A stretch of DNA of 64,000 bases from Closterium sp. NIES-65. Lineage: Eukaryota; Streptophyta; Zygnematophyceae; Desmidiales; Closteriaceae. Made by a program: the position numbers and the translations under genes. Each line of letters opens with the position of its first letter. The stretch's first letter is position 1. Positions 52,924 through 64,000 of the stretch are shown one piece after another. Under the pieces are notes generated by a model. The model was given only the letters and a program-made list of their open reading frames with translations, ran no database searches and was not told the DNA's origin. The DNA lies in assembly GCA_948144175.1 (NCBI GenBank), contig CANXME010002654.1:1798001-1862000 (forward strand), given 5' to 3'.

Positions 52924-55900
52924 ATGGCTACCCCCAGTGTCCTCACTTTTGACGCTGAGGGTCGGGCCATTGACTTTGAGGTCTGGGTAGACGACCTGCA
53001 GCTGTTCTTACAGTGCGATAGGGCAGACAGCCTCTCTCTCTTTGACCTTACCTCTAGCGCTTCCCCTGCCCCTACTACTGATGTTGACGCCACTGTTCGC
53101 TCCCAGTGGGCCACTCGTGACGCTGCTGCACGTCTTGCTGTGCGTCGCCACCTCCCTACCTCCGAGCGTGCGCACTTTAGTCAGTACAAGAGTGCTCAGA
53201 CCTTGTACGACGCTGTAGTCGCGCGCTACTCCTCCCCTGCCACTGCTGCACTGAGCCGTCTCATGCTACCGTACCTCTTCCCTGACCTTGCTGCCTTTCC
53301 CACCGTCGCTGACCTCATTACGCACCTTCGCACTAGTGACACTCGCTACCGCGCTGCACTTCCTGCTGACTTCTGCGCCACGAGCCCCCCCCCCATGTAC
53401 ATCACTCTGTACTTCCTAGTCACTCGCCTCCCTGACTCCCTTCGAGTAGTCAGGGACCACTTTCTCTCAGTCTGTCCCACCACACTCACTGTAAACCTCC
53501 TCGAGAAGGCCCTCCTCGCGTTAGAGAAGAGCATAGTCGCTGTAGGAGCCTCTCGAGGTGACCCGCGCACCCCCATCTTTGAGGGATGTTCTCCCTCCCC
53601 TCTGCTGCCCTCTGTTGCCTCTGCTGCTGCGGCCGACCTCCTTGGTCTTGAGTCGGTCGGTGCGGCGTCTGCCCCTAGCGGGAGATGCCGCCCTGGCAAG
53701 GGCAAGGGGGGCAAGGGAGCTGGAGGAGCGGGCGGTGGAGGTGGAGGTGGAGGCGGTGGGGGGAGTGGGGGTGGCGGTGGGAGTGGAGGTAGGGGTGGGG
53801 GGGTCGGTGGCGGCAGTGGAGGCGGAGGCGGCGGCGGCGGTGGCGGTGGGAGCGGAGGTGGCGGAGGAGGCGGCGGTGGAGGCGGCGGCGAAGGCGGCGG
53901 CAACAGTGGAGGCAGCGGAGGCGGCGGAGGCGGTGGGGGTGGCGGTGGAGCTGGTCGCGGGTCTTCGAAGAGGAGTGGCTCCGGTGGTGGCTCGCGCCAC
54001 CAGCAGCAGCGCGGTCGTGCGACCCTGTCCCCTCAGCAGCTCCGTGAGTGGTACACTGCACGCCTGCAGGGTGGGGGTTTTGGTCCGTGCACCTACGTCC
54101 TGCGCACCGGCGACCGTGCGGGTGAGCAGTGTGGGGGTGCGCACCCCACCCAGCGCTGCTTTGGCCGCCTGACGGACGCGTGGCGTCACCAGTTCCCGGA
54201 GGCCTCAGAGATCCCTCGCTCGGACGAGCTGTCTAGGGCGGGAGTTGCCATCTTTGATCTTGACTTTGATGCTATTCTCTCTGCCATGTATGCTGTGTCT
54301 ATTTGTGATGAGGGTGACTGTTACCGGTGTTTCCCGCCTGATCCGGGCATTGAGACTGCTGCTCTAGGTACTAGTGCGACTGCTACCCTAGGTGCTTGCG
54401 ACGCTACTGCTCTAGGTGCTGGTGTGTCTGCGTCCTCAGGTACTAGTGAGTCTGCGCTCTCAGGTACTACGTCGGCTTCGGCCTCCCTCACCTTCACCCT
54501 TGACTGTGGGGCGTCTCGTTCCTTCTTTCGGGACCGCACCACACTGACGCCGCTTAGTCGGCCGGTTGCGGTGTCTCTGGCTGACCCCTCTGGGGGTCCT
54601 GTCCTGTCTCGCTTCTCCACAGTCCTCCCGTGTCCGGCGGCTCCCTCTGGCACCCTGTCTGGTCTCTACCTCCCCTCGTTCTCGACAAACCTGGTGAGTG
54701 GTGCTGACCTACAGGATGCGGGTGTCCACCAGTTCACTCCTGCGCGTCAGCGAGTGACCCACTGTACAGAGGCTGGCACAGGCCGACACCTGGCTACGTT
54801 CACCCGTCGGCCGGGGTCAAGCCTGTACACTCTGACCACTGCGTCTCCTCCAGTTGCTGAGTCTGGTAGGGAAGCTGCGTCGGGTCAGATGTTTGCTGCG
54901 GCGTCCAGATCTGGTCCTGCGTCTGCCCCCTGTTCGTGTCATCTCCTGTCTCACGAGACTCTCCTCTGGCACCACCGCCTTGGCCACCCCTCTCTGCTTC
55001 GGCTCAGAGGCATGGCCTCCCGTCTTCTTGTGTCTGGTCTCCCCCGGTCCCTCCCTCCCCTTCCTCAGGGCCCTGGCCCTACCTGTGTCCCCTGTGTCGA
55101 GGGGCACCAGCGTGCTGCCCCTCACTCCTCCCAGTTTCCTCTGACGGAGGCCCCGTTGCAGACACTTCACATGGACGTGTGGGGCCCAGCCCGCGTCCGT
55201 GGCCAGGGTCACGAGCGCTACTTCCTGCTCGTTGTTGACGACTACTCGCGTTACACCGCAGTCTTCCCCTTGCGCGGCAAGGGTGATGTTACTGCGGTGC
55301 TGATCGACTGGATCCGCGCAGCTCGTCTCCAGCTCAGGCAGAGCTTTGGCTCGGACTTTCCTGTTCTGCGTCTGCACTCGGACAGAGGCGGAGAGTTTTC
55401 CTCTGGACTTCTGAGAGCCTACTGTCGCACACGAGGCATCCGTCAGACCTTCACGCTTCCGGACTCCCCGCAGCAAAATGGGATTGCTGAGCGCCGCATT
55501 GGCATGGTCATGGACGTCGCTCGTACGTCCATGATGCATGCGGCTGCCCCCCATTTTCTGTGGCCGTTTGCGGTGAGGTACGCGGCGCATCAGATCAACC
55601 TCCACCCCAGGGTCTCCAGGCCGGAGACCTCCCCAGCCTTGCTGTGGACGGGGAAGGTTGGCGATGCGTCGGCGTTCCGGGTCTGGGGATCTCGGGCGTT
55701 TGTCCGCGACTTGTCTGCGGACAAGCTGTCCCCTCGTGCTGCTCCTTGCGTCTTCCTGGGGTTCCCCCCTGACGCGCCTGGGTGGCAGTTCTACCACCCC
55801 ACCTCTCGTCGTGTTCTGTCCTCCCAGGACGTCACGTTTGACGAGTAGGTCCCCTACTACCGCCTCTTCCCCTACCGCACTCCGTCCCTCCCCCCGCCCC

Positions 55901-58780
55901 CGCTCTTCCTTGTACCAGGTCCCCCCCAAGTCGACCCCCTTCCCCCTCAGGGTCCTGCCCCTTCAGGTGTGTCCCAGGTAGACGCAGTCGAGCCTGTCGA
56001 GGTCACTAGTGACTCTGGTGCTGCTGAGGGTGCTGCCGCTGGGGGTGCTGCGCCTGGGGGTGCTGCGTCTTGGGGGTGCTGAGCCTGGGGTTGCTACGCC
56101 TGGGGGTGCTGAGCCTAGGGGTGCTACGCCTGGGGGTGCTGAGTGTGGAGGTGCTCCGCCTGGAGGTTCTCCAGGTGCTTCATCTCGCCGGGAGCCACTC
56201 TTTCCACAGGAGCTGCGCGAGTGGTTTGCCTGGCGCTGGCGTCGTACTGCTGGTGCTGGAGGTTCTTCGGCTGCTGAGGGTGCTGCGGTCGCGGGTCCCA
56301 GAGGTGCTCGTACTGGGAGTGCTGGAGCTGCTGGGCCTGCGGGTTCTCCTTGAGCTGGTGCTGCTGAGGGTGTTGGCGCGAAGACTACCACTGGCGGTCC
56401 TGCTGGGGGTGCTCCTTGTGCTGCTGGAGGTTCTGGAGCTACTGGAGGTGCTGCTGGAGCGGGTGCTCCTGCTGAGGGTGCTGGTGCTGTCCCTGCTGCT
56501 TCCGGCATCGCCACACGGCCTCGGCCGTACTTTGTTCCACTCCTGCAGCAGGTTCTTGGTCTTCCACCTTCTACTACTCCTCCTCCTTCCTTAGAGTGTC
56601 CACAGCCTGTCGCGTCACAGTTACAGTTGCAGCCTACCTCCGCTTTGCCTGCTCCTTCTCCATACACTGGTCCTACTGGAGGTCTTGCTGAGCGTCGTGA
56701 GCCTGCGTCCCGCCCTGCGTCGCCTGTTCGTGCTGCTCGCACTAGTGGTCGCGGTTCGCGTCAGCGTCCTCCTCCTGTCCCTGGCACGCACCGGATGTCT
56801 CTACGTTCGTCCACTGCTCCTCTGCGTGCCCCTTTGCCTTCTCCTCCTGAGTCCTCTCTTCCTGCTCTTGCTGACCCGGAGTCAGACTCTCTTCGTGCTG
56901 CCAGTCCTACAGTCACGCGTCTCCTTGCTACTATCGTCACTGACCCTTCTTTTGAGTCTACTGCTGCGTCTGCTCTAGTTGCTGAGCTCGTCGACTTTGC
57001 TGCTCGCTGTCGCCTAGACTACGCTGCTAGTCTTGTCGCTGAGTCTGAGTCTGTCTGTCCTCCGTCCGTCGGGGGTGAGTGTGCCCTTGGCACGGACGTC
57101 CTTGAGGACAGGCAGGAGGAGTTCCAGTGTCTGGCAGCTGCTTCACCTCATCTCGTGTCCGTACTGCTTACCCCTGAGGGAGACCCGGATGCACTTGACA
57201 TCCCACCTCCGCGCTCTTACGCGGAGGCGATAGAGGGTCCCTACTCCTCTCAGTGGCAGGCAGCTATGGATGCAGAGATGGCTTCCTGGAAGTCCACAGG
57301 CACCTACGTTGACGCTGTCCCCCCTCCTGGGGCGAACATCGTCAGTGGCATGTGGATCTTCAGGGTGAAGCGGCCGCCGGGTTCTCCACCTGTCTTCAAG
57401 GCGCGTTACGTGGCTCGTGGCTTCAGTCAGCGGCAGGGAGTTGACTACTTTCAGACCTTCTCCCCCACCCCAAAGATTACCACTCTTCGGGTACTGCTGC
57501 ACGTTGATGCTCACCATGACTACGAGCTGCACTCTCTTGACTTCAGCACAGCTTTCTTGCAGGGCAGCCTGCACGAGGAGATCTGGCTGCGCCGCCCACC
57601 TGGCTTCACTGGGTCTTTCCCTCCTGGTACCCAGTGGAGTCTCCGGCGTCCAGTCTACGGTCTCCGCCAGGCGCCACGTGAGTGGCACGACACACTGAGG
57701 ACTACGCTTGCGGCTCTTGGGTTTGCTCCTTCTACTGCCGACCCGTCGCTGTTTCTGCGCACCGACACCTCTCTGCCGCCGTTCTACATCCTCGTGTACG
57801 TCGACGACTTGGTCTTTGCCACGGCTGACACTGCTGGACTCGCCCACGTGAAGTCCGAACTGCACAAGAGACACACGTGCACTGACCTGGGTGAACTGCG
57901 CAGCTACCTTGGCTTGCAGATCACTCGGGACAGAGCACGCCGCACCATTACCCTGACTCAGTCACACATGGTGCAGCAGGTCCTTCAGCGCTTCGGCTTC
58001 ACGTACTCCTCGTCTCAGGCCACTCCTCTGCCTACTTGCCACTCACTCTCAGCTCTGCCTTCGGATGAGTCCGTAGAGTCGAGTGGCCCGTATCCAGAGC
58101 TTGTTGGCTGCCTCATGTACCTGATGACCTGCACACGACCTGACCTTGCATACCCTCTTAGCATTCTTGCCCGCTATGTTGCTCCTAGGAGACACCGACT
58201 AGAGCACATGGCTGCAGCGAAGAGGGTGTTGCGCTACTTGTGCAGTTCGTCGGGCATGGGGCTAGTGCTTGGAGGGCGGAGTCCAGTGGTCCTCACTGGG
58301 CACGCGGACGCTTCTTGGGCTGACGACCAGGCTACGCAGCGGTCGTCACAGGTTTACACCTTCAGCCTTGGTTCCGGCTCTGTTTTGTGGCGGGCTAACC
58401 GCTCGTCTTCTGTTCTCGGCTCCAGTTGTGAGGCTGAGATCTACGCCGGGGCCATGGCTGCACAGGAGCTTTGCTGGCTCACCTACCTGCTGACTGACCT
58501 TGGAGAGCCGCCTCGTTCTCCTCCAGTCCTGTACGTAGACAACAAGGCCATGCTGGCCTTGTGTCGAGAGCAGAGACTGGAGCACAGAACAAAGCACATT
58601 GCTCTTCGCTACTTCCTTGCTCGTGAGCTTTAGCAGCGTGGAAAGCTGCGACTTGCGTACGTGGCCTCTGAGGCCAACACTGCTGATGTCTTCACCAAGG
58701 CACTTCCGCCTTGTGATCATCAGCGTTTCTGCACTCAAATGGGTCTTGTACCTGTCTTGCCTGACTTGCTCACCTCTTGA
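52924..58780 (+). pseudogene. Element I gag-pol polyprotein with stops and one frameshift
   Basis: ATG 52924 ([14 protein letters not shown]). Capsid-like gag, poly-Gly (about 53700-53960), SPQQLREWY and the Cys/His motif (about 54085-54150) are intact. The protease reads LDCGAS, with Ser changed to Cys. Integrase D, D, E lie near 55180, 55380 and 55480. TAG at 55846-55848 replaces Ser. A frameshift in the linker near 56060 and a TGA near 56353 follow. RT has YVDDLVFA near 57800 and RNase H GHADASW near 58300. TAG at 58631-58633 replaces the same Gln as in element D. The original TGA is 58778-58780. Confidence 0.85.
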
Positions 58781-58871
58781 CCTTGCTTGTACTGTCACAT
58801 ATATATATATACCTGCTCTTGCTTGTCTAGCTTTATATATATGTGTACTCTTGCATGTGAACTGGCCTTGT

Positions 58872-59000
58872 TGTTAAGTAAAGAAAACAGGAATGGAATG
58901 ACTCACGAAAGATTGGGTACAAATACAACCCTAGAAAACCTGTACCCCATATGTGCTACCCCACTATAGCCTACAGCAACTATGTCATATAAATCTGACA
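58872..59000 (-). repeat. Element J 3' LTR (129 bp)
   Basis: On the minus strand TGTCAGATTTATATGAC to CTTTACTTAACA, with the GTAGGCTATAGTGGGGTA core. Confidence 0.85.
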
Positions 59001-59024
59001 CACCCCCATAGGCAAAGTGGGGGA
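59001..59024 (-). promoter_or_regulatory. Element J pre-LTR hairpin / polypurine tract
   Basis: The minus strand has CCCCCA, CTTTGCCTA and TGGGGG directly before the LTR. Confidence 0.7.
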
Positions 59025-59206
59025 GAACAAGGGGTCACAAGACCAGTCAAGCAAAGCAAAGCAAGCTCAGGGTGGATCACAAAGTCACCACACAGTCCGA
59101 GCACAAGAGTAGGGCCAGAGGCCAGTTCACATGCAGAAGTACAGACATATATATAAAACTAGACAAGCAAGAGCAGGCATATATATATGTCACAGTACAA
59201 GTGAAG

Positions 59207-62200
59207 TCAAGAGGAGAGCAAGTGAGGCAAGACAGGCACAAGACCCAGCTGGGTGCAAAAGCGCTGATGGTCACAAGGCGCGAGTGCCTTGGTGAACACA
59301 TCAGCAGTGTTGGCCTCAGAGGCCACGTACGCAAGTCGCAACTGACCACGCTGCTGCAGCTCACGAGCAAGGAAGTAGCGGAGAGCAATGTGCTTCGTTC
59401 TGTGCTCCAAGCGCTGCTCTCGACACAAGGCCAGCATGGCCTTGTTGTCTACGTACAGCACTGGAGGAGAACGAGGCGGCTCTCCAAGGTCAGTCAGCAG
59501 GTAGGTGAGCCAGCGAAGCTCCTGTGCAGCCATGGCCCCGGCGTAGATCTCAGCCTCACAACTGGAGCCGAGAACCGAAGACGAGCGAGTAGACCGCCAC
59601 GAGACAGAGCCGGAACCAAGGCTGAAGGTGTAACCCTGTGACGACCGCTGCGTAGCCTGGTCGTCAGCCCAAGAAGCGTCCGCGTGGCCGGTAAGGACCA
59701 CTGGACTCCGCCCTCCAAGCACTAGCCCCATGCCCGACGTACTGCACAGGTAGCGCAATACCCTCTTCGCTGCAGCCATGTGCTCCGGTCTGTGTCTCCC
59801 AGGAGCAACATAGCGTGCAAGAATGCTCAGAGGGTATGCAAGGTCAGGTCGTGTGCAGGTCATCAGGTACATGAGGCAGCCAACAAGCTCTGCATACGGA
59901 CCACTCGACTCTACGGACTCATCCGAAGGCAGAGCTGAGAGTGAGTGGCGAGTAGGCAGAGGAGTGGCCTGAGGCGAGGAGTACGTGAAGCCGAAGCGCT
60001 GAAGGACCTGCTGCACCATGTGTGACTGAGTCAAGTTAATGGTGCGGCGTGCTCTGTCCCAAGTGATCTGCAAGCCAAGGTAGCTGCGCAGTTCACCCAG
60101 GTCTGTGCACGTGTGTCTCTTCAGCAGCTCGGACTTCACGTAGGTGAGTCCAGCAGTGTCCGCTGTGGCAAAGACCAAGTCGTCGACGTACACGAGGATG
60201 TAGAACGGCGGCAGGGAAGTGTCGGTGCGAAGAAACAGCGACGGGTCAGCAGTAGAAGGAGCAAACCCAAGAGCCGCAAGCGTAGTCCTCAGTGTGTCGT
60301 GCCACTCACGCGGTGCCTGGCGGAGACCGTAGACTGGTCGTCGGAGGCTCCACTGGGTGCCAGGAGGGAAAGTCCCAGTGAAGCCAGGAGGACGGCGAAG
60401 CCAGATCTCCTCGTGCAGGCTACCCTGCAAGAACGCAGTGCTGAAGTCGAGAGAGTGAAGCTCGTAGTCGCGCTGAGCGGCTATGTGCAGCAGAACCCAA
60501 AGAGTAGTCATCTTCGGGGTGGGAGAGAAGGTCTGAAAGTAGTCAACTCCCTGCCGCTGACTGAAGCCACGAGCAACGTACCGTGCCTTGAAGACAGGTG
60601 GAGAGCCCGGCGGCCGCTTCACCCTGAAGATCCACATGCCACTGACGATGTTCGCCCCAGGAGGGGGAACCGCGTCAACGTAGGTGCCTGTGGACTTCCA
60701 GGAAGCCATCTCTGCATCCATAGCTGCCTGCCACTGAGAGGAGTAGGGACCCTCTACGGCCTCCGCGTAAGAACGCGGAGTCGGGATGTCTAGTGCATCC
60801 GGGTCTCCCTCAGGGGCAAGCAGTACAAACGCGAGATGAGGTGAAGCAGCCGCTAGACACTGTAACTCCTCCTGCCTGTCCTCTAGGACGTCCGTGCCAA
60901 GAGCACACTCACCCCCGACGGACGGAGGACAGACAGACGCAGACTCAGCAACAAGACTAGCAGCGTAGTCGAGACGACAGCGAGCAGCAAAGTCGACGAG
61001 CTCAGCGACTAGAGCAGACGCAGCAGTGGACTCAAAAGAGGGGTCAGTGACGACAGTAGCAAGCAGACGCGTGACAGTAGGACTGGCAGCACGAAGAGAG
61101 TCCGACTCAGGGTCGGCAAGCGCAGGAAGAGAGGACTCAGGAGGAGAAGGCAAAGGGGCACGTAGAGGAGCAGTGGACGGACGTAAAGACATCCGGTGCG
61201 TGCCAGGGACAGGAGGAGGACGCTGACGCGAACTGCGACCACTAGCGCGAGCAGCACGAACAGGCGACGCGGGACGAGACGCAGGCTCACGACGCTGAGC
61301 AAGACCTCCAGTAGGACCAGTGTAAGGAGAGGGAGCAGGCAGTGGAGAGGAAGGCTCCTGCAGGGACTGCGACTGGACAGGCGGTGGACCCTCTACTGGA
61401 GGAGAAAGACCAAGAACCTGCTGCAGGAGCGGAACGAAGTACGACCGAGGCCGCGCGGCAGCTCCAGACTCAGCAGGGACAGCACCAGCACCCTCAGCGA
61501 CAGCACCAGCGCCACCCACACCTCCAGCGGCAGGACCAACAGCAGTAGGCTCAGCACCAACGCCCTCAGCAGCTCCAGCTCCAGGAGGACCCGCAGGTCC
61601 AGCAGCTCCGGCACCGGCAGCACCCGCACCCTCGACGGTCGAAGAAGCTCCAGCCCCAGCTCCAGCAGCACCTCCAGACTCAGCAGCACGCCTCCAGCGG
61701 CGAGCGAACCACTCGCGCAGCTCTTGTGGAGAGAGGGGCTCCCGGCGAGACGCAGCAGCAGGAGAAACCTCAGGCTCAGCAGCTCCAGACGCAGCACCCC
61801 CAGGCGCAGCAGCTCCCAGCTCAGCACCTCCAGGCTCAGCAGCTCCCGACCCAGCACCCCCAGACCCAGCACCTCTAGGCACAGCACCCTCCGGCTCAGC
61901 ACCCTCAGGCTCCGCACCCTCCGCAGTAGCACCCTCAGGCCCAGCACCCCCAGCAGTAGCACCCCCAGGCTCAGCACCCCCGCGCACAGCACCCCCAGAG
62001 TCAGCACCCCCAGGCTCAGCACCCGCAGCAGCACCAGAGTCACCAGTAACCTCGACCGGGTCAACGGCGTCTACCTGGGACACACCTGAGGGGGCAGGAA
62101 CCTGAGGGGGGAGGGGGTCTACCGGGGGGGGAACCGGCACAAGGAAGTCCGGGGGAGGGGGGAGGGAAGGAGTGCGGTAGGGGAAGAGACGGTAGAAGGG

Positions 62201-64000
62201 GACTGACTCGTCGAACGTGACGTCCTGGGAGGACAGAACACGACGAGAGGAGGGGTGGTAAAACTGCCACCCTGGGGCGTTAGTGGGGAAGCCAAGGAAG
62301 ACACAGGGAGCAGCGCGAGGGGACAGCTTGTCCGCAGACAAGTCGCGGACAAACGCCCGAGATCCCCAGACACGGAACACAGACGCATCGCCAACCTTCC
62401 CCGTCCACAGCAAGGCTGGGGACATCGCAGGCCGAGAGACCCGGGGGTGAAGGTTGAGCTGATGCGCCGCGTACCTCACCGCAAACGGCCACAGAAAATG
62501 GGGGGCAGCCGCATGCATCATGGACGTACGAGCGACATCCATGACCATGCCAATGCGGCGCTCAGCAATCCCATTTTGCTGTGGTGAGTCCGGAAGCGTG
62601 AACGTCTGGCGGATCCCCCGTGCACGACAGTAGTCTCGCAGAAGGCGAGAAGAGAACTCTCCGCCTCGGTCAGAGTGCAGACGCAGAACAGGAAAGTCCG
62701 AGCCGAAGCTCTTCCTGAGCTGGAGACGAGCCTCGCGGATCCACTCGATCAGCACCTCAGTGACCGCACCCTTGCTGCGCAAGGGGAGGACTGTGGTGTA
62801 ACGCGAGTAGTCGTCAACCACCAACAGGAAGTAGCGCTCGTAACCCTGCCCACGGACGGGGGCTGGGCCCCACACATCCATGTGAAGCGTCTGCAGGGGA
62901 GCCTCTGTCGGGGGGAAGTGGGAGGAGTGAGGAGTAGCCCGGAGGCGACCCTCGACACAGGGGACACAGGAAGGTCCTGGCCCGGAGGGATGAGGAGGGA
63001 GAGACTGGGGAAGACCAGAGACAAGGACACGGGAAGCCATGCTCCGAAGACGGGGCAAGGAGGGGTGGCCAAGACGGTGGTGCCACAGGAGAGTCTCGTG
63101 AGACAGGAGGCGACAAGAACAGGGGGCAGACTCAGGACCTGACCGGGACGCAGCAGCAAGTACCTGACCCGACGCAGCCACCTGACCAGACGCAGGGACA
63201 GGAGGAGACTCAACGGTCAGGGTGTAGAGACTCGACCCCGGCCGACGCAAGAACGTGGCCAGGTGTCGGCCTGTGCGTGCCTCCGTGCAGTGGGTCACCC
63301 GCTGACTCGCAGGAGTGAACTGGTGAACACCCCCATCCTGCAGGTCTGCTCCACTCACCAAGTTCGTAGAGAACGAGGGAAGGTACAGACCCGACAGGGT
63401 GCCCGAAGGGGCAGCCGGACACGGGAGGACAGTGGAGAAGTGAGACAGGACAGGACCCCCAGAGGGGTCAGCAAGGGAGACCGCAACCGGCCGGCCAAGC
63501 GGCGTAAGGGTAGTGCGGTCTCGAAAGAAGGAGCGAGAAGCTCCGGAGTCAAGTGTGAAAGTGAGGGAGGACGAGGACGACTCAGTACCTGAGAGCGCAG
63601 TCTCACCAGTACCTGAGAGCGCAGACGCACTGGTACCTAGAGCAGCAGCCTCATAAGCACCTAGCGCAGCAGGACCAATGCCCGGGTCGGGCTGGAAACA
63701 GCGGTAACCCTCATTCTCCTCACTATAATCCACAACATACATAGCAGTAAGGATAGCATCAAAATCAAGATCAAAGATCGCTACACCAGCCCTGAGAAGC
63801 TCATCCCAGCGAGGGATCTCACTAGCCCCAGGGAACTGCTGACACCAGGCGTCCATCAGGCGGCCAAAGCAGCGCTGGGTCGCGTGGGCACCCCCACACT
63901 GCTCACCCGCGCGGTCGCCGGAACGAAGAACGTAGGTGCAGGGACCAGTACCCCCACCCCTCTGTCGCCCAGCGTACCACTCACGAAGCTGCAGAGGCGA
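59207..64000 (-). CDS. Element J polyprotein: Gag C-terminus, protease, integrase, linker, RT, RNase H (5' end outside window)
   Basis: One uninterrupted frame enters at 64000 and ends at TGA 59207-59209, at least 1590 codons. It begins in LREWYAGRQR-type sequence and the Cys/His motif (about 63870-63940). Protease LDSGAS is near 63545, pre-integrase WHHRLGHPS near 63075, and integrase D, D, E near 62870, 62670 and 62560. The linker has long GAEPGG-type repeats (61750-62040) and SPQELREWF near 61720. [10 protein letters not shown] is near 60190. RNase H has [10 protein letters not shown] near 59680, [17 protein letters not shown] and [10 protein letters not shown]. No stop or frameshift is visible, so the enzymes could be functional. 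It ends PVLPHLLSS like element F. Confidence 0.9.
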   Translation of the reverse strand, partial: SPLQLREWYAGRQRGGGTGPCTYVLRSGDRAGEQCGGAHATQRCFGRLMDAWCQQFPGASEIPRWDELLRAGVAIFDLDFDAILTAMYVVDYSEENEGYRCFQPDPGIGPAALGAYEAAALGTSASALSGTGETALSGTESSSSSLTFTLDSGASRSFFRDRTTLTPLGRPVAVSLADPSGGPVLSHFSTVLPCPAAPSGTLSGLYLPSFSTNLVSGADLQDGGVHQFTPASQRVTHCTEARTGRHLATFLRRPGSSLYTLTVESPPVPASGQVAASGQVLAAASRSGPESAPCSCRLLSHETLLWHHRLGHPSLPRLRSMASRVLVSGLPQSLPPHPSGPGPSCVPCVEGRLRATPHSSHFPPTEAPLQTLHMDVWGPAPVRGQGYERYFLLVVDDYSRYTTVLPLRSKGAVTEVLIEWIREARLQLRKSFGSDFPVLRLHSDRGGEFSSRLLRDYCRARGIRQTFTLPDSPQQNGIAERRIGMVMDVARTSMMHAAAPHFLWPFAVRYAAHQLNLHPRVSRPAMSPALLWTGKVGDASVFRVWGSRAFVRDLSADKLSPRAAPCVFLGFPTNAPGWQFYHPSSRRVLSSQDVTFDESVPFYRLFPYRTPSLPPPPDFLVPVPPPVDPLPPQVPAPSGVSQVDAVDPVEVTGDSGAAAGAEPGGADSGGAVRGGAEPGGATAGGAGPEGATAEGAEPEGAEPEGAVPRGAGSGGAGSGAAEPGGAELGAAAPGGAASGAAEPEVSPAAASRREPLSPQELREWFARRWRRAAESGGAAGAGAGASSTVEGAGAAGAGAAGPAGPPGAGAAEGVGAEPTAVGPAAGGVGGAGAVAEGAGAVPAESGAAARPRSYFVPLLQQVLGLSPPVEGPPPVQSQSLQEPSSPLPAPSPYTGPTGGLAQRREPASRPASPVRAARASGRSSRQRPPPVPGTHRMSLRPSTAPLRAPLPSPPESSLPALADPESDSLRAASPTVTRLLATVVTDPSFESTAASALVAELVDFAARCRLDYAASLVAESASVCPPSVGGECALGTDVLEDRQEELQCLAAASPHLAFVLLAPEGDPDALDIPTPRSYAEAVEGPYSSQWQAAMDAEMASWKSTGTYVDAVPPPGANIVSGMWIFRVKRPPGSPPVFKARYVARGFSQRQGVDYFQTFSPTPKMTTLWVLLHIAAQRDYELHSLDFSTAFLQGSLHEEIWLRRPPGFTGTFPPGTQWSLRRPVYGLRQAPREWHDTLRTTLAALGFAPSTADPSLFLRTDTSLPPFYILVYVDDLVFATADTAGLTYVKSELLKRHTCTDLGELRSYLGLQITWDRARRTINLTQSHMVQQVLQRFGFTYSSPQATPLPTRHSLSALPSDESVESSGPYAELVGCLMYLMTCTRPDLAYPLSILARYVAPGRHRPEHMAAAKRVLRYLCSTSGMGLVLGGRSPVVLTGHADASWADDQATQRSSQGYTFSLGSGSVSWRSTRSSSVLGSSCEAEIYAGAMAAQELRWLTYLLTDLGEPPRSPPVLYVDNKAMLALCREQRLEHRTKHIALRYFLARELQQRGQLRLAYVASEANTADVFTKALAPCDHQRFCTQLGLVPVLPHLLSS

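Larger units (their letters stand above)
51603..58871 (+). mobile_element. Element I: copia-type element inserted in H leader, 3' end beyond J
   Basis: 5' LTR, PBS, hairpin, leader and gag-pol are present. J is inserted in its 3' noncoding region at 58871, so its polypurine tract and 3' LTR lie outside the window. GCTAG (51598-51602) is the visible target copy. Confidence 0.9.
58872..64000 (-). mobile_element. Element J: copia-type element, 3' part, nearly intact, running off the window
   Basis: 3' LTR 58872-59000, pre-LTR hairpin and a single open polyprotein frame from the end of Gag to RNase H. CTTGT (58867-58871) is the visible target copy, within element I. The 5' LTR, leader and most of gag are beyond 64000. 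Confidence 0.9.

Noticed and set aside
1..64000. Host protein-coding genes, tRNA or rRNA genes
   Set aside because: Every recognised protein domain belongs to a retroelement. The tRNA-like matches are only primer-binding sites of 12-15 bases.

Overview
The window is a nest of LTR retrotransposons with no recognisable host gene, tRNA, rRNA or CRISPR array. It is eukaryotic. Elements interrupt one another, most insertions carry 5-bp target-site duplications (TSDs), primer-binding sites (PBS) match initiator-Met tRNA, and one element is a Ty3/gypsy chromovirus with a chromodomain. Coding parts are GC-rich and use CAG for Gln almost exclusively. A green-lineage host (plant or alga) seems most likely, but the species cannot be read from the sequence.

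I name the elements A, T, B, C, D, Y, F, N, S1, S2, G, H, I and J. Most (A, B, C, D, F, G, H, I, J and the non-autonomous N) belong to one Ty1/copia-type superfamily. Its LTRs are short (129-145 bp) and share a core. The leader is GC-rich and repetitive. Gag has a poly-glycine tract and an unusual Cys/His motif. The order is protease, integrase, a long Gly/Ala/Pro/Glu linker, reverse transcriptase (RT) and RNase H.

Left part: T is a distinct Tork-like copia on the minus strand (3877-9626 visible), with a 436-bp 5' LTR. It holds a solo LTR (S1, 5437-5579), and A (1-3876, minus, cut by the window edge) is inserted in its RNase H. The stretch 9627-9751 is unassigned.

Middle part: B (minus, 9752-44718) is broken into five pieces. 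C (plus, 12420-19966, TSD ACAGG) sits in its integrase. D (minus, 22081-29504, TSD CGTCT) sits in its gag. The chromovirus Y (minus, 29975-43570) and S2 (43819-44043, TSD CGCAG) sit in its leader. Y is itself interrupted by F (plus, 34612-41459, TSD CCATC) at its gag start codon and by N (41859-43394, TSD TAGGT) in its 5' LTR.

Right part: B lies in G (minus, 44719-47899), G lies in the linker of H (minus, 47900-51602), I (plus, 51603-58871) lies in the leader of H, and J (minus, 58872 to the edge) lies in the 3' end of I. The 3' halves of G and H are not in the window.

D and J are nearly intact. F has identical LTRs but no capsid-type gag, so it probably moved with gag supplied by relatives. 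The most interesting new signals are a hairpin just after the PBS whose stem changes on both sides between copies, the Cys/His motif in Gag, a PQ-x-LREW motif shared by Gag and the linker, and repeated CAG-to-TAG changes at Gln codons.
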